Shown here: piece by piece, positions 36,026 through 44,743 of the stretch | Position numbering within the stretch: the stretch's first letter is position 1 | Layout: every line of letters starts with the position of its first letter | Source: CAWABB01 sp963780165 | GTDB lineage: Bacteria > Bacteroidota > Ignavibacteria > UBA10030 > UBA6906 | DNA length: 64,000 bases | Direction: 5' to 3' | Assembly (NCBI GenBank): GCA_963780165.1 | Contig: CAWABB010000001.1 | Span: 1,302,001 to 1,366,000 of the forward strand | Program-made: the position numbers and the translations under genes | Notes under the pieces: model-generated | What the model saw: the letters and a program-made list of their open reading frames with translations, nothing else | Databases searched by the model: none | Told to the model about the DNA's origin: nothing

Positions 36026-36982
36026 CTACGGGGTGCCGATCAGCGCCTTTATTTCCGGAGCATCGATATTACTCCTGGTGATGAGCTTCACTCCTGTGTC
36101 GAGAACCTTCGGGACGCTTTCACCCCGAATACTGCGCACGACGGTCTTGACCCCTTCGTATCCAATCCGGGTCGGATCCTGCGCGACGAGCGCGTCGATC
36201 TCCCCGTTCCTGAGGGCCTCGATGAGCGGGGGCGATGTGTCGAATCCGACGAACCGCACCTTCCCCGCGAGATTGCTCTGCCGAAGCGCGAGCAGCATTC
36301 CGAACGTCGACGACTCATTTGAGCAAAACACCCCGTTCGCTTCCCGGACCTTATCGATAATATTCATGCTTGAGGTCTTCGCTTCACCCGCAGTCGCGCC
36401 CGCATAGCGGTTGCTCACTGTCACCGTGATCCCCTGTGCCGCGGACATCGATGCCAGGAACCCGTCTTCTCTCTCCGCGGTGCTCGCGGACCCGACGAAG
36501 TACCGGAGCAGCACGACCTTTCCTTTCCCTCCCAGGAGCGAAGCAAGGTGGTCTCCGCCAAGCTTGCCGCCAGCGCGATTGTTTGTCGCGACGAAGCTGA
36601 CGAAGTCCTTGCCGGGTTCTCCATCCAAGCCACTATCGATGATGACCACCGGGATCTTCCTGGTCTTCGCGTTTGCGACAGGACGAACGAGGGCGGTGCG
36701 GTCGAGCGGCGCGAGGACAATCCCTGAAACCCCCTCGTTCACGAACTGTTCGACGATGGAAATCTGCGCGGAGCGATCATTCTCCTTCACGGGCCCCTTC
36801 CACACTATATCGACGCCAAGCTCTTTTCCGGCTGCGCGCGCCCCTGACTCGACCGACTTCCAGAAGATGTGTGTGGTGCCCTTGGGGATCACGCCCAGTC
36901 GAATCTTGTTCTGTGCGAGGGTGCCCGTGAGGCCAATCGCTACGATCGCCACGAGGAGCGAACTGCGTACGATGTGATGCAT
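36026..36982 (-). CDS. Periplasmic sugar-binding protein (RbsB-like)
   Basis: A 318-residue periplasmic-binding-protein-like domain 1/4 (ribose-type) protein. The signal peptide is MHHIVRSSLLVAIVAIGLTG, cut near TLAQ. Family motifs are KIRLGVIPKGTTHIFWKSVE, VSGIVLAPLDRTAL, IDSGLD, and the C-terminal GFDTSPPLIEALRNGEIDAL. It comes 34 bases after the LarA-family gene and eight bases before the ATPase. It supplies the ligand specificity of the importer; 6-deoxyhexose is the contextual guess. Confidence 0.9.
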   Translation of the reverse strand: MHHIVRSSLLVAIVAIGLTGTLAQNKIRLGVIPKGTTHIFWKSVESGARAAGKELGVDIVWKGPVKENDRSAQISIVEQFVNEGVSGIVLAPLDRTALVRPVANAKTRKIPVVIIDSGLDGEPGKDFVSFVATNNRAGGKLGGDHLASLLGGKGKVVLLRYFVGSASTAEREDGFLASMSAAQGITVTVSNRYAGATAGEAKTSSMNIIDKVREANGVFCSNESSTFGMLLALRQSNLAGKVRFVGFDTSPPLIEALRNGEIDALVAQDPTRIGYEGVKTVVRSIRGESVPKVLDTGVKLITRSNIDAPEIKALIGTP

Positions 36983-37016
36983 GAGGGTATGAGAGTCCTT
37001 TCCGTGAATGGCAATC

Positions 37017-38294
37017 TTACCCCTGCGGGGCGAGATACGGTATCGTCAGAGGACCGTAAGGGAGAACTGCAATGCGCGGGGGTCGGTTCATCCCGGCCGC
37101 GACCTTCCGGACCGATGCCGCGATGTCGTGGCACGGCTCGAGATGTACGGAGCGCACGGCTTCATCGCTCATCGAACTGTAGAGCTGAATCTGCGCGGCC
37201 AGCTGACAATTGGCCTGAATCTGAGCCTGCCACTGGTCCGGAAGCGACCTTTCGGCCGCATCCAGCTTCCGGAGCAGGTCGGCCGGCCCCGAGGCGCCCT
37301 TCAACAGGCGGTCAAAGGCGCTGCCCGACGGCACCCCCTCGCGACATTCGGATGCCACGATGATGACGCCGCCCTGGCGCACGATCCGGGCAGCAGCGCC
37401 GATGCCCTTCGCCGTCTGGTACAGATTCAGGTCGAGTGGATAGCCGCTGTTCGTCGTGACAACGATGTCGTACGGCTCGGCAACGCGCTGCATGGCCGCC
37501 TCCCGGACGAAGTCACAGCCTGCCTCATGACTCTTCAGGAGGTCGCCGGCAAAGACGCCTGTCAACTCGCGCTCATTATTGAGCGTGACGTTCAGGAGGA
37601 ACGCCTTCCCGGCCTGCAGGGCGATCCGCTTCATCTCGGCCCAGACCGGATTGTCGTGCGTCTTCCCGAATGTCGCGTTCGGGTCGGCGATATGCCCGTA
37701 GCCGTGATTACTCTTGACCGTCTCCAGGCCGGCGATGCCGGGCATGACGTTCTTCGGCCCGCCGCTGAATCCGGCGAAGAGATGCGGTTCGATGAACCCT
37801 GTGACAATGCGGAGGTCCGCTTCGATGTAATGCCGGTTGATGAGGGCGGGCGTCCCGTCGTCGGTGACGCCGACCTGCGTGAGCGCCTGTGCGTCTTCCG
37901 CTTCATGATTCAGCACGCGATACGATCGGACGACCTCGGGGGTCAGCATCACCTCGAGCTCTTCCCTGGTGTTCGGACGATGCGTCCCGAGCTGATTCAG
38001 GAGGACGATGGTGTCCTTCCGGGCGCCGTGGCGCTCGAGGTAGTCAAGAAGCACCGGGATGATGCGCTCGTTCGGCGTCGCGCGCGTCAGGTCCGTAAAC
38101 GTGACGCAAATCCGCTGGCCGGGCTGTATCCAGCGCGACAGCGGCTCCGCTCCGATCGGATGATCCAGCGCCTCAATCAGAGCCGCCCGCTCGTCCGCAA
38201 TACCCGGCCTGTGGTCGGGCTGGATCACCTCCACGCCGAGTCCCTCGAACTCGACCTGAAGTTTTCCTTTCCCGTATGCGAGCGCAGTCGTCAT
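37017..38294 (-). CDS. LarA-family nickel-dependent racemase/epimerase
   Basis: 425 residues, essentially the length of Lactiplantibacillus LarA. Conserved blocks: VTFTDLTRATPNE, QLGTHRPNTREELE, and GFIEPHLFAGFSGGPKNVMP, where the Lys corresponds to the cofactor (pincer NPN) attachment position. NHGYGHIADPN follows. ATG 38294 overlaps the fucose isomerase stop (ATGA). The larB/C/E maturation genes are not in the window but would be needed. LarA itself racemises lactate; relatives act on other 2-hydroxy acids. Coupled to FucI it may act on lactate from fucose breakdown, or on a sugar acid. Confidence 0.85.
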   Translation of the reverse strand: MTTALAYGKGKLQVEFEGLGVEVIQPDHRPGIADERAALIEALDHPIGAEPLSRWIQPGQRICVTFTDLTRATPNERIIPVLLDYLERHGARKDTIVLLNQLGTHRPNTREELEVMLTPEVVRSYRVLNHEAEDAQALTQVGVTDDGTPALINRHYIEADLRIVTGFIEPHLFAGFSGGPKNVMPGIAGLETVKSNHGYGHIADPNATFGKTHDNPVWAEMKRIALQAGKAFLLNVTLNNERELTGVFAGDLLKSHEAGCDFVREAAMQRVAEPYDIVVTTNSGYPLDLNLYQTAKGIGAAARIVRQGGVIIVASECREGVPSGSAFDRLLKGASGPADLLRKLDAAERSLPDQWQAQIQANCQLAAQIQLYSSMSDEAVRSVHLEPCHDIAASVRKVAAGMNRPPRIAVLPYGPLTIPYLAPQG

Positions 38295-40102
38295 CGTTTG
38301 TACACCGGCCCGAAATTCGCCGATGCACGAAAATCGGCGCCCGTGAGATCGTTCGCGCCAAAGTGGCCCCACGCGCTCGGGCGGAAGATGCTGCCATCCG
38401 GCACGTTGTGCATGCTCACCGGAATCCGGAGCATCGATGCGAGCGTGATCAGATCCGCACCTATGTGCCCGTAGCTGATCGCGCAGTGATTCGCGCCCCA
38501 GTTGTTCATGACCGTGTACACATCCCGGAACGGGCCTGACCCGGTCAGATTCGGCGCAAACCATGTCGTCGGCCACGTATGGTTCGTTCGCCGGTCGAGC
38601 ATATCGTGGACCTTCCCGGGGAGGTTGACCGTCCACCCTTCGGCGATCTGGAGTGCGGGACCCAGCCCCCTGATAAGGTTGATGCGCGCCGCCGTGATCG
38701 GCATTCCGCCTCTGGTTCGGAACCGCGTCGAGAATCCGCCACCCCTGAAATACTCTCCGATCGAGGCATGCCAGGTGGTCGCTTTCAGACAACGCTCCGT
38801 CTCCGCTTCGGTGATATCCCAGAACGGCTTCATCGCCGGTTTGCCGCCGATCTCCTGCTGTCCGGTGCCGTCGAGAGCCGCGGGACCGGAGTTGATGAGA
38901 TGCAGTATGCCACCGGCGGCCCTGCCCGACAGCGTGTGCTTTGCCACCCGCTTCACGGCAGCCGGGCTCCAGTACGTGCGGACATCTGCAAAGATCTGCG
39001 CGGATCCTGTGAGCAGATGACCCATGAGCATCGTAGCGCCATTCAACGAGTCGTTCTCCGTCGCAACGATGAACGGCTGCCGAATACCGTTCCAATCGAA
39101 GGATGAGCAGAGTATCGCCTCAAGGACATCGCCGTTGGGGAGGTGGTCCGTCCACTGCCTCTGGCCCTGGAAGCCGGCGGCGATCGCGTTGTGTCCGAGC
39201 GCCTCCTCGCCAAACCCCATGCGCCCGAGCTCCGGATTGCCGATCATCATGTCCCGCACAATCATCGCCATCTTGATCGAGAACTCCCATTCCTTCGCTT
39301 TCTGCTCGACGCTCCGACGAGAGGCGGGAGGATTGACATCTTCTCCTTCCTTGCAGTTGCGACGGACCCAGGTCAGCGCTCGCTCAAATTCGGATTGATC
39401 GTAGATCTTCCGCTCGATCCGGCGGATGATCTCGGTCGAATCAACGGTTTCGACCCGCATACCGAGGTACGTCTCGAAAAAATCATGGTCGACGATCGAT
39501 CCCGCGATGCCCATGGAGACCCCGCCCACGGACAGATACGACGTCGTCCGCATGGTGGCGACGGCCAGACCGGCGCTGACGAACCGGAGCAACTTCTCCT
39601 GGACGTCCTTCGGCACGGTCCGGTCCCCGATGTCCTGCACATCGGCGCCGTAGATCGTGAAGACGGGGAGCCCTTTCTGATTGTAGCCTGCCGACACGGC
39701 AGCGAGATACACAGCGCCCGGACGCTCCGTCCCGTTGAAGCCCCATACCGCTTTGGGTCTGAACGGATCGTCGTCCATCGTTTCGGTCCCGTAGCACCAG
39801 CAGGGCGTCACCGTAAGGGAAACCCCGACTCCCTCTCGTCTGAACTTCTCCGCCGCCTGCGCGGCCTCTGCGACCCCGCCGATGCATGTGTCCGCGATGA
39901 CACATTCAACCGCCTGACCGTTTGCGTGCCGGAGATTGCGCGTGACGAGCTCTGCGGCGGCGCGCGCCATGGCCATCGTCTGCGCTTCGAGCGCCTCACG
40001 AACCCCGCCAAGACGACCGTCGATTGTGGGGCGGATGCCGACCTTGGGCACCGGGGTGACCAGGCGATTCGTATAGGTTTCTGAAGCCGGGCGAGTCTTC
40101 AT
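38291..40102 (-). CDS. fucI: L-fucose isomerase (FucI family)
   Basis: 603 residues, normal for FucI. It converts L-fucose to L-fuculose with Mn2+. Family motifs include PKVGIRPTIDGRLGGVRE at the N-terminus, IADTCIGGVAEA, QRQWTDHLPNGDVLEA, SSFDWNGIRQPFIVATEND (with a metal-ligand Asp/Glu region) and the C-terminal NNWGANHCAISYGH. ATG 40102 has AGGAAG just upstream; a longer start adds 18 unsupported residues. It is first in the minus operon fucI-larA-binding protein-ATPase-permease, with a promoter-like sequence at 40175-40204. Fuculokinase and fuculose-phosphate aldolase genes are not in the window. The two GH29 fucosidases explain the supply of fucose. Confidence 0.92.
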   Translation of the reverse strand: MKTRPASETYTNRLVTPVPKVGIRPTIDGRLGGVREALEAQTMAMARAAAELVTRNLRHANGQAVECVIADTCIGGVAEAAQAAEKFRREGVGVSLTVTPCWCYGTETMDDDPFRPKAVWGFNGTERPGAVYLAAVSAGYNQKGLPVFTIYGADVQDIGDRTVPKDVQEKLLRFVSAGLAVATMRTTSYLSVGGVSMGIAGSIVDHDFFETYLGMRVETVDSTEIIRRIERKIYDQSEFERALTWVRRNCKEGEDVNPPASRRSVEQKAKEWEFSIKMAMIVRDMMIGNPELGRMGFGEEALGHNAIAAGFQGQRQWTDHLPNGDVLEAILCSSFDWNGIRQPFIVATENDSLNGATMLMGHLLTGSAQIFADVRTYWSPAAVKRVAKHTLSGRAAGGILHLINSGPAALDGTGQQEIGGKPAMKPFWDITEAETERCLKATTWHASIGEYFRGGGFSTRFRTRGGMPITAARINLIRGLGPALQIAEGWTVNLPGKVHDMLDRRTNHTWPTTWFAPNLTGSGPFRDVYTVMNNWGANHCAISYGHIGADLITLASMLRIPVSMHNVPDGSIFRPSAWGHFGANDLTGADFRASANFGPVYKR

Positions 40103-40174
40103 GAGCTTCCTGAGTCTTCTCTCACAGGGTTCGTAGGTCTGACGCGGGCACTGCACGGGATAGAATTCAGAGGC

Positions 40175-40204
40175 ATTTTACGCCATTTCGAGTGGAATTG
40201 CAAA
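40175..40204 (-). promoter_or_regulatory. Predicted sigma-70-type promoter of the fucI operon
   Basis: On the minus strand TTTGCA, an 18-base spacer, then TAAAAT. The start would be near 40168, giving a leader of about 65 bases before ATG 40102. Assigned by eye only. Confidence 0.4.
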
Positions 40205-40250
40205 CGAAGGCCTTCGGGTCCTCAGACAGGTTCCGCATCCCGCCCGTTCG

Positions 40251-40282
40251 TTGACTTTCCTTCAGACTCCTCGTAAGTTTTG
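40251..40282 (+). promoter_or_regulatory. Predicted promoter of the sugar-binding lipoprotein/methyltransferase pair
   Basis: TTGACT (40251-40256), a 17-base spacer, then TAAGTT (40274-40279). The same stretch reads TTG-N20-TAAGTTTTG, close to the Bacteroidota -33/-7 pattern TTG...TAnnTTTG. It lies about 60 bases ahead of ATG 40342. Confidence 0.42.
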
Positions 40283-40341
40283 TGACTTCTTCGACTGTTC
40301 CCATTTTCTCCTCGTTCCACACATCCATCGACAACGGAGCA

Positions 40342-41322
40342 ATGATGACGCGCACTATCGGGCTTCCCCTCCTGGCAGGAGTCGTGTTGGTTTGCGTCGC
40401 GGCCGCCGGGCTGTCGGGCTGCGCACGGAGCGACAAGAAGAAGATCGCCGGGATCGTCTTTCAGGAAGACCAGTTCTTCCGGCTCGTCACGTTCGGCATG
40501 CGCGAAGCGGCGGCGAAGAACGGCATCGAACTGCTCGAAGCCAACAGCATGGGTAGGCCGGACAAGGAAATCCAGCTTGTGAACACCTATATCGCAAGCG
40601 GCGTGAATGCAATCGTCATCTCCCCGCTCAGCCTGACGGCGTCGTCGAGCGCCCTCGGGCGGGCCCGGGAGAAGGGCATCGCGGTGATCACCTACAACAC
40701 CGACGTCGCCGGAGACATTGCAGCGGCCTGTATCGAAAGCGACCAGTACGGCCTGGGCGCGCTGACGGGCAAAGCGGCACGGGAATACATCGAGGCAAAG
40801 CTCGGCGGGAACGCCAGGATCGGGATTCTCGCGTTCATGTCGAATGCTCCCGAGCAGAACATCGCGCGCGTGTCCGGATTCAAGGACCAGCTCGCCTCGC
40901 TCCCGGGCGTGACGATCGTGGCCGAGCAGGACGCGTGGATGGCGGAGACGGCGGTGAAGAAGGGGAGCGACATCCTCACCGCGCATCCCGACCTGGACAT
41001 CTTCTGGGCCGCAAACGAGGGGGGCACCGTGGGGTGCGTGATGGCCGTGAAGAATTCAGGCCACACGGGGAAGGTGGTCGTGTTCGGGACCGATGCGAGC
41101 GAGCAGCTCGCAGACTTCCTGCTGGCCGACGACAACATCCTCCAGGCTGTCACGGGTCAGCGGCCGTACGACATCGGATTCCAGGCCCTGGAAACAGCCG
41201 TGAAGGCTCTCAACGGCCAACCCGTCGACAAGAAAACTGCGCTCCCCGGGCTGCTGCTCTCCCGGGCAGACACGGCCGGCATCATGGCGTTCAAAGAGCG
41301 TCTGGCACAGCTTACGAAGTAG
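40342..41322 (+). CDS. Sugar-binding lipoprotein (RbsB-like)
   Basis: 326 residues. ATG 40342 has GGAG just upstream; the signal peptide ends in a lipobox (AGLSGCARS). The fold is a ribose-type periplasmic binding protein: FFRLVTFGMREAAAKNGIEL, GVNAIVISPLSLTAS, VITYNTDVAG, and FWAANEGGTVG. No permease or ATPase accompanies it; the next gene is a MtaA/UroD-type protein. It could share the divergent RbsAC transporter with the soluble binding protein, or act as a sensor. Divergence from fucI suggests joint regulation. Confidence 0.88.
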   Translation: MMTRTIGLPLLAGVVLVCVAAAGLSGCARSDKKKIAGIVFQEDQFFRLVTFGMREAAAKNGIELLEANSMGRPDKEIQLVNTYIASGVNAIVISPLSLTASSSALGRAREKGIAVITYNTDVAGDIAAACIESDQYGLGALTGKAAREYIEAKLGGNARIGILAFMSNAPEQNIARVSGFKDQLASLPGVTIVAEQDAWMAETAVKKGSDILTAHPDLDIFWAANEGGTVGCVMAVKNSGHTGKVVVFGTDASEQLADFLLADDNILQAVTGQRPYDIGFQALETAVKALNGQPVDKKTALPGLLLSRADTAGIMAFKERLAQLTK

Positions 41323-41342
41323 CAACGGATGGAGAGACTCCC

Positions 41343-42386
41343 ATGAACAGCTACGGACGCGTTGCGGCAGCGTTCGCGGGCGAATGGCCGGACACGACCC
41401 CGGTCATGCTGCACAACTTCATGATGGCGGCGCGGGAGGCAGGCGTCAGCATGCGGCAATTCCGGAGCGATCCCCGCGCCCTGGCCCGCTCGTTCATCGA
41501 AGCTGTCGAGCGCTACGGGTACGACGGCGTCATGGTGGACGTTGACACGGTGACGCTTGCCGCCGCGGCCGGCGTCCACGTGGACGCACCGGAGGACGAG
41601 CCCGCACGAATCATGGGCCCCCGGCTGCAGTCCCTCGAGGAAATAGCGGACCTTCCCCCTGTCGATATCCTCGACTCTCCCGGCGTCCAGGTCTGGCTGG
41701 AAGGCGTGCGCCTGCTCAACCGGCAGTTCGGCCGCGAGATCTACCTCCGGGGCAACTGCGATCAGTGCCCGTTCACGCTCGCCAGCATGGTACGCGGGAT
41801 GGACACCTTGCTCACCGAGATCCTGGACCCCGACTGCGAGGAGCAGATCCACCGCCTGCTCGAGTACTGCACGGACATCACGGTGCAGTTCATCCGGGCC
41901 ATGGCGCAGACGGGCGCGCACATGACCTCCAACGGCGACAGCATGGCGGGACCCGCCGTCGTGTCGCCGTCGATCTTCCGCCGGTTTGCCCTCCCCTACG
42001 ACAAGCGCGTCGCCGACGCTTCCCACGCACGTGGGCTTCCCCACGTCCTGCACATCTGCGGCAACACCGACGCGATACTTGCCGACATGGTCCGCACGGG
42101 CTCCGACGGCCTGGAGATCGACTACAAAACCGATGTGCGCCGTGCGCGGGAGGTGGTCGCGAACACTACCGTGGTGATCGGCAACATCGACCCGAGCGGC
42201 GTGCTGGCACTCGGGACACCGGACCTGGTTCGCGAGAAGACCCGCGAGCTGCTGACCGTCTTCCGCGATACGCCGCGCTTCGTGCTCAATGCCGGATGCG
42301 CGATCCCTGCGGGCACCCCTCCGGAGAATCTGCGCGCCATGATCAGAACGGCGCGGGAATTCTCTCCCCTTCACCTTTCGTCCTGA
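41343..42386 (+). CDS. MtaA/CmuA-type (UroD-fold) methyltransferase
   Basis: 347 residues, ATG 41343 with GGAGAG upstream. It keeps the zinc-ligand pattern of the methylcobamide methyltransferase branch: LHICGNTDAIL (H-x-C) and the late Cys in VLNAGCAIPAGTPPEN. The region YLRGNCDQCPFTLASMVRGM adds two cysteines. It is similar in type to 5079-6068 but only distantly related. It lies 20 bases after a sugar-binding lipoprotein. Its last 44 bases overlap, on the opposite strand, the 3' end of the next gene. No corrinoid protein is nearby. Confidence 0.8.
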   Translation: MNSYGRVAAAFAGEWPDTTPVMLHNFMMAAREAGVSMRQFRSDPRALARSFIEAVERYGYDGVMVDVDTVTLAAAAGVHVDAPEDEPARIMGPRLQSLEEIADLPPVDILDSPGVQVWLEGVRLLNRQFGREIYLRGNCDQCPFTLASMVRGMDTLLTEILDPDCEEQIHRLLEYCTDITVQFIRAMAQTGAHMTSNGDSMAGPAVVSPSIFRRFALPYDKRVADASHARGLPHVLHICGNTDAILADMVRTGSDGLEIDYKTDVRRAREVVANTTVVIGNIDPSGVLALGTPDLVREKTRELLTVFRDTPRFVLNAGCAIPAGTPPENLRAMIRTAREFSPLHLSS

Positions 42387-44709
42387 ACGTCACGACCGCA
42401 GCCGGAGCGACCGCTCCCCTGAATTCGCAGTCGAAGCGGACTTCATGCTTTCCCGGTTGAAGGACAGGGATGGCTCCTCGGGCGTCGACGACCGCGACTT
42501 GCCGGCCTTTCGCATCGTACACGCGGGCGGCTGCCGTCCCCTCGCAGAGGAGAGTCTGGCCGGCGCTGAGCTCCACCGGAAATGAGACCGTACTGTAGCG
42601 GTCGATCTCGATCGTCGGGTTGACAACTGTGCCCCCGTCTCCCACGACACGGAGCTTGAACTGAAGAAGCTGGGCACGGTCAGGGTTCTGGACTTCCCAT
42701 CGGGACCGGGTCGGTTCTCCCGGCTGGCGGACCGTCTTCTCATGCCTGTAGTCCTGCGACGCGTGATACGGGATCAGGTCCCAGTGACCCTTGCTGACCG
42801 GTTCCAGATGGAACTCGACCTTCGGGTTTCTGAGCAGCTCACGTTGGGCCGGTGTGAATGCTGCTCCGCGACGCGCCGCCTCCCACTCGCGGATCGCTTC
42901 CAGGATCTGCCCCAGATCCGGATTTCGCCGCACAGCATCCATCCCGGTCGCCAGCGCGAAGCCGGCGTTGAACCCGGCCGCCCGCGCGAGCATCCATTCG
43001 ATATCCGAAAGACTCGTCGTCTCTGTGAGGAGATACCAGCCAAGCATGTTGGGAAGGTAGTTCCGCTCGAACAGGGCCTGGTTCTTGATGCGGTATTCCT
43101 GCATGCTCTCGCGGAATCCTTCGTACCACGGCTCTCCCCAGTTGCAGTATGAGTTGATGTGCCAGTAGAAATGTTTGGAGTTGCTGGTGCCGTTGATCAC
43201 TGCGTGATCGAGGCTGTCATAGACTTCCTTCGGAAATAGCTCGTATGCATAGTCACCCTGGCCGGTCGACGCGCATCCCTCATGCCCATCGAAGTCCATC
43301 TGGCTGATCCCCGTCTGGTTGAACGTCCGCGCCAGATTCCGGGCGATCTCCCGCTGCAGCTCCATGTTGGGGAAAAAGACCTCATAAGGGTGATCGAGCA
43401 GCTTGCCGACGTCGGCCCCTTTGCTGTGGGCACTGGCCTGCGTCCCGAACGCTCCGCGCTGGCAGTCAAGCAGCGTCCACGGTGGCTGCGACGACACGGT
43501 GCGATACCGGACGATCTCCTGGCCGATCACGGCGGCATGGAGCCAGTTCGCTTTCTCGTTGGCGAAGTACTCAGGAGACACGACCCGGATGTCGCGCGCG
43601 GAAGCATCAGCATCTGCGGCCAGCACGCTGCTCCCCGTTCTGGCGAGGCGCGGATCCGGAACCGGAGAGACGTACGGATCATTCGTCTGAATGAACGTGG
43701 TCAGCGTGTGAGCCCCGATCCGTATGCCGAGCTTTTTCGCTTTCTCGACGCACGTGCGCATGCCGGCGGCGCCTTCGGGGAAGATCTTCGTGTTGATCTG
43801 GTAGTGCCCCCAGCTGGCAAACGGCTGCATATGATAAAGCGTCATCAGGCCCGCACGCTTCGTGCAGTCCAGGAGCGTATCGATCATGTGTTCATCGAAA
43901 TCAGCAATGAAGTACGACCGCCCCTGCTCGGGTGACTTCTTGAACCAGACCCCGTCGATCATCGGGTGCGGGAGCCCTTCCGCGACCTCAATGGCGCCGA
44001 TGCGGTCGAGCGCATCCGGCTCAGGGCACCCGAACAACGCGATCTTCGATCCGAGGACCGTCTCGCCCGGGAGTGGCGGGATCGGCATGTTCGGGAAGTT
44101 CCCCAGCCACACGTCGGCGTTCCGCGGCCTTGTCCGGTCCAGGCTGTAGCACTGGAGGACGCTGCCCCAGGGCCTCGGTTCGGCCGCCCGGCCGCGCGAC
44201 ATGTCGAATCCTTCCGCGCTATCCGGGTAGCTTCCGAGAGTCTTTGGATTGAGCGCCTGAATACCGATCGCATAGCGCTCGTCGCGGACGACGCCGACGA
44301 TCTCTCCGACGGTCCTGGCAATGCTGGTGGGATACGGCCCCCATATTGCGCCATCGATTGCGTCCATCGGAGTCACGCGCACGATCTCGAACGTCAGGTG
44401 GGTGGGCTTTCTCGAGACGGCGACATCAATCGAGGTCGCGCTCTCCGCGAACTGCAGTCTGAGCGTATCCGCGGACGCAGCGAATGCGCGGGACGGGCCC
44501 TCCACTCGTCCCTTCCTGAGAACGGCAAGGAACGGCGCCGGCTGCCCCTGCGCCAGATACTCCGTTCTGGTGACGCAATCGTACATGCTCGTGACCGAGC
44601 CGCGCGGGTCGACAGTCAGGCGGAACTCCGGAGTCGAATATTCCACCTGTAGGTATGCCCGACCAGTCGGGAGCAGTACACATGCTAGCAGTATGGCGAA
44701 TCTTCTCAC
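42343..44709 (-). CDS. Secreted putative TIM-barrel glycosidase, family not identified
   Basis: 788 residues from GTG 44709, preceded by AAAGGA; the signal peptide is VRRFAILLACVLLPTGRA. An N-terminal beta-rich domain (about 20-260) is followed by a probable TIM-barrel with motifs FDEHMIDTLLDCTKRAGLMT, KKLGIRIGAHTLTTFI and ISQMDFDGHEGCASTGQGD, where the Asp/Glu residues could be catalytic. A C-terminal beta domain (about 650-788) ends in GEGERIPAPF. The architecture is that of a glycoside hydrolase, but I cannot assign a family. It follows the DUF1638 gene by 34 bases. Its 3' end overlaps the convergent methyltransferase gene by 44 bases. Confidence 0.65.
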   Translation of the reverse strand: MRRFAILLACVLLPTGRAYLQVEYSTPEFRLTVDPRGSVTSMYDCVTRTEYLAQGQPAPFLAVLRKGRVEGPSRAFAASADTLRLQFAESATSIDVAVSRKPTHLTFEIVRVTPMDAIDGAIWGPYPTSIARTVGEIVGVVRDERYAIGIQALNPKTLGSYPDSAEGFDMSRGRAAEPRPWGSVLQCYSLDRTRPRNADVWLGNFPNMPIPPLPGETVLGSKIALFGCPEPDALDRIGAIEVAEGLPHPMIDGVWFKKSPEQGRSYFIADFDEHMIDTLLDCTKRAGLMTLYHMQPFASWGHYQINTKIFPEGAAGMRTCVEKAKKLGIRIGAHTLTTFIQTNDPYVSPVPDPRLARTGSSVLAADADASARDIRVVSPEYFANEKANWLHAAVIGQEIVRYRTVSSQPPWTLLDCQRGAFGTQASAHSKGADVGKLLDHPYEVFFPNMELQREIARNLARTFNQTGISQMDFDGHEGCASTGQGDYAYELFPKEVYDSLDHAVINGTSNSKHFYWHINSYCNWGEPWYEGFRESMQEYRIKNQALFERNYLPNMLGWYLLTETTSLSDIEWMLARAAGFNAGFALATGMDAVRRNPDLGQILEAIREWEAARRGAAFTPAQRELLRNPKVEFHLEPVSKGHWDLIPYHASQDYRHEKTVRQPGEPTRSRWEVQNPDRAQLLQFKLRVVGDGGTVVNPTIEIDRYSTVSFPVELSAGQTLLCEGTAAARVYDAKGRQVAVVDARGAIPVLQPGKHEVRFDCEFRGAVAPAAVVTFRTKGEGERIPAPF

Positions 44710-44743
44710 GCCGCATCCTTTGTGTGTTGCCGATGAGGATACC

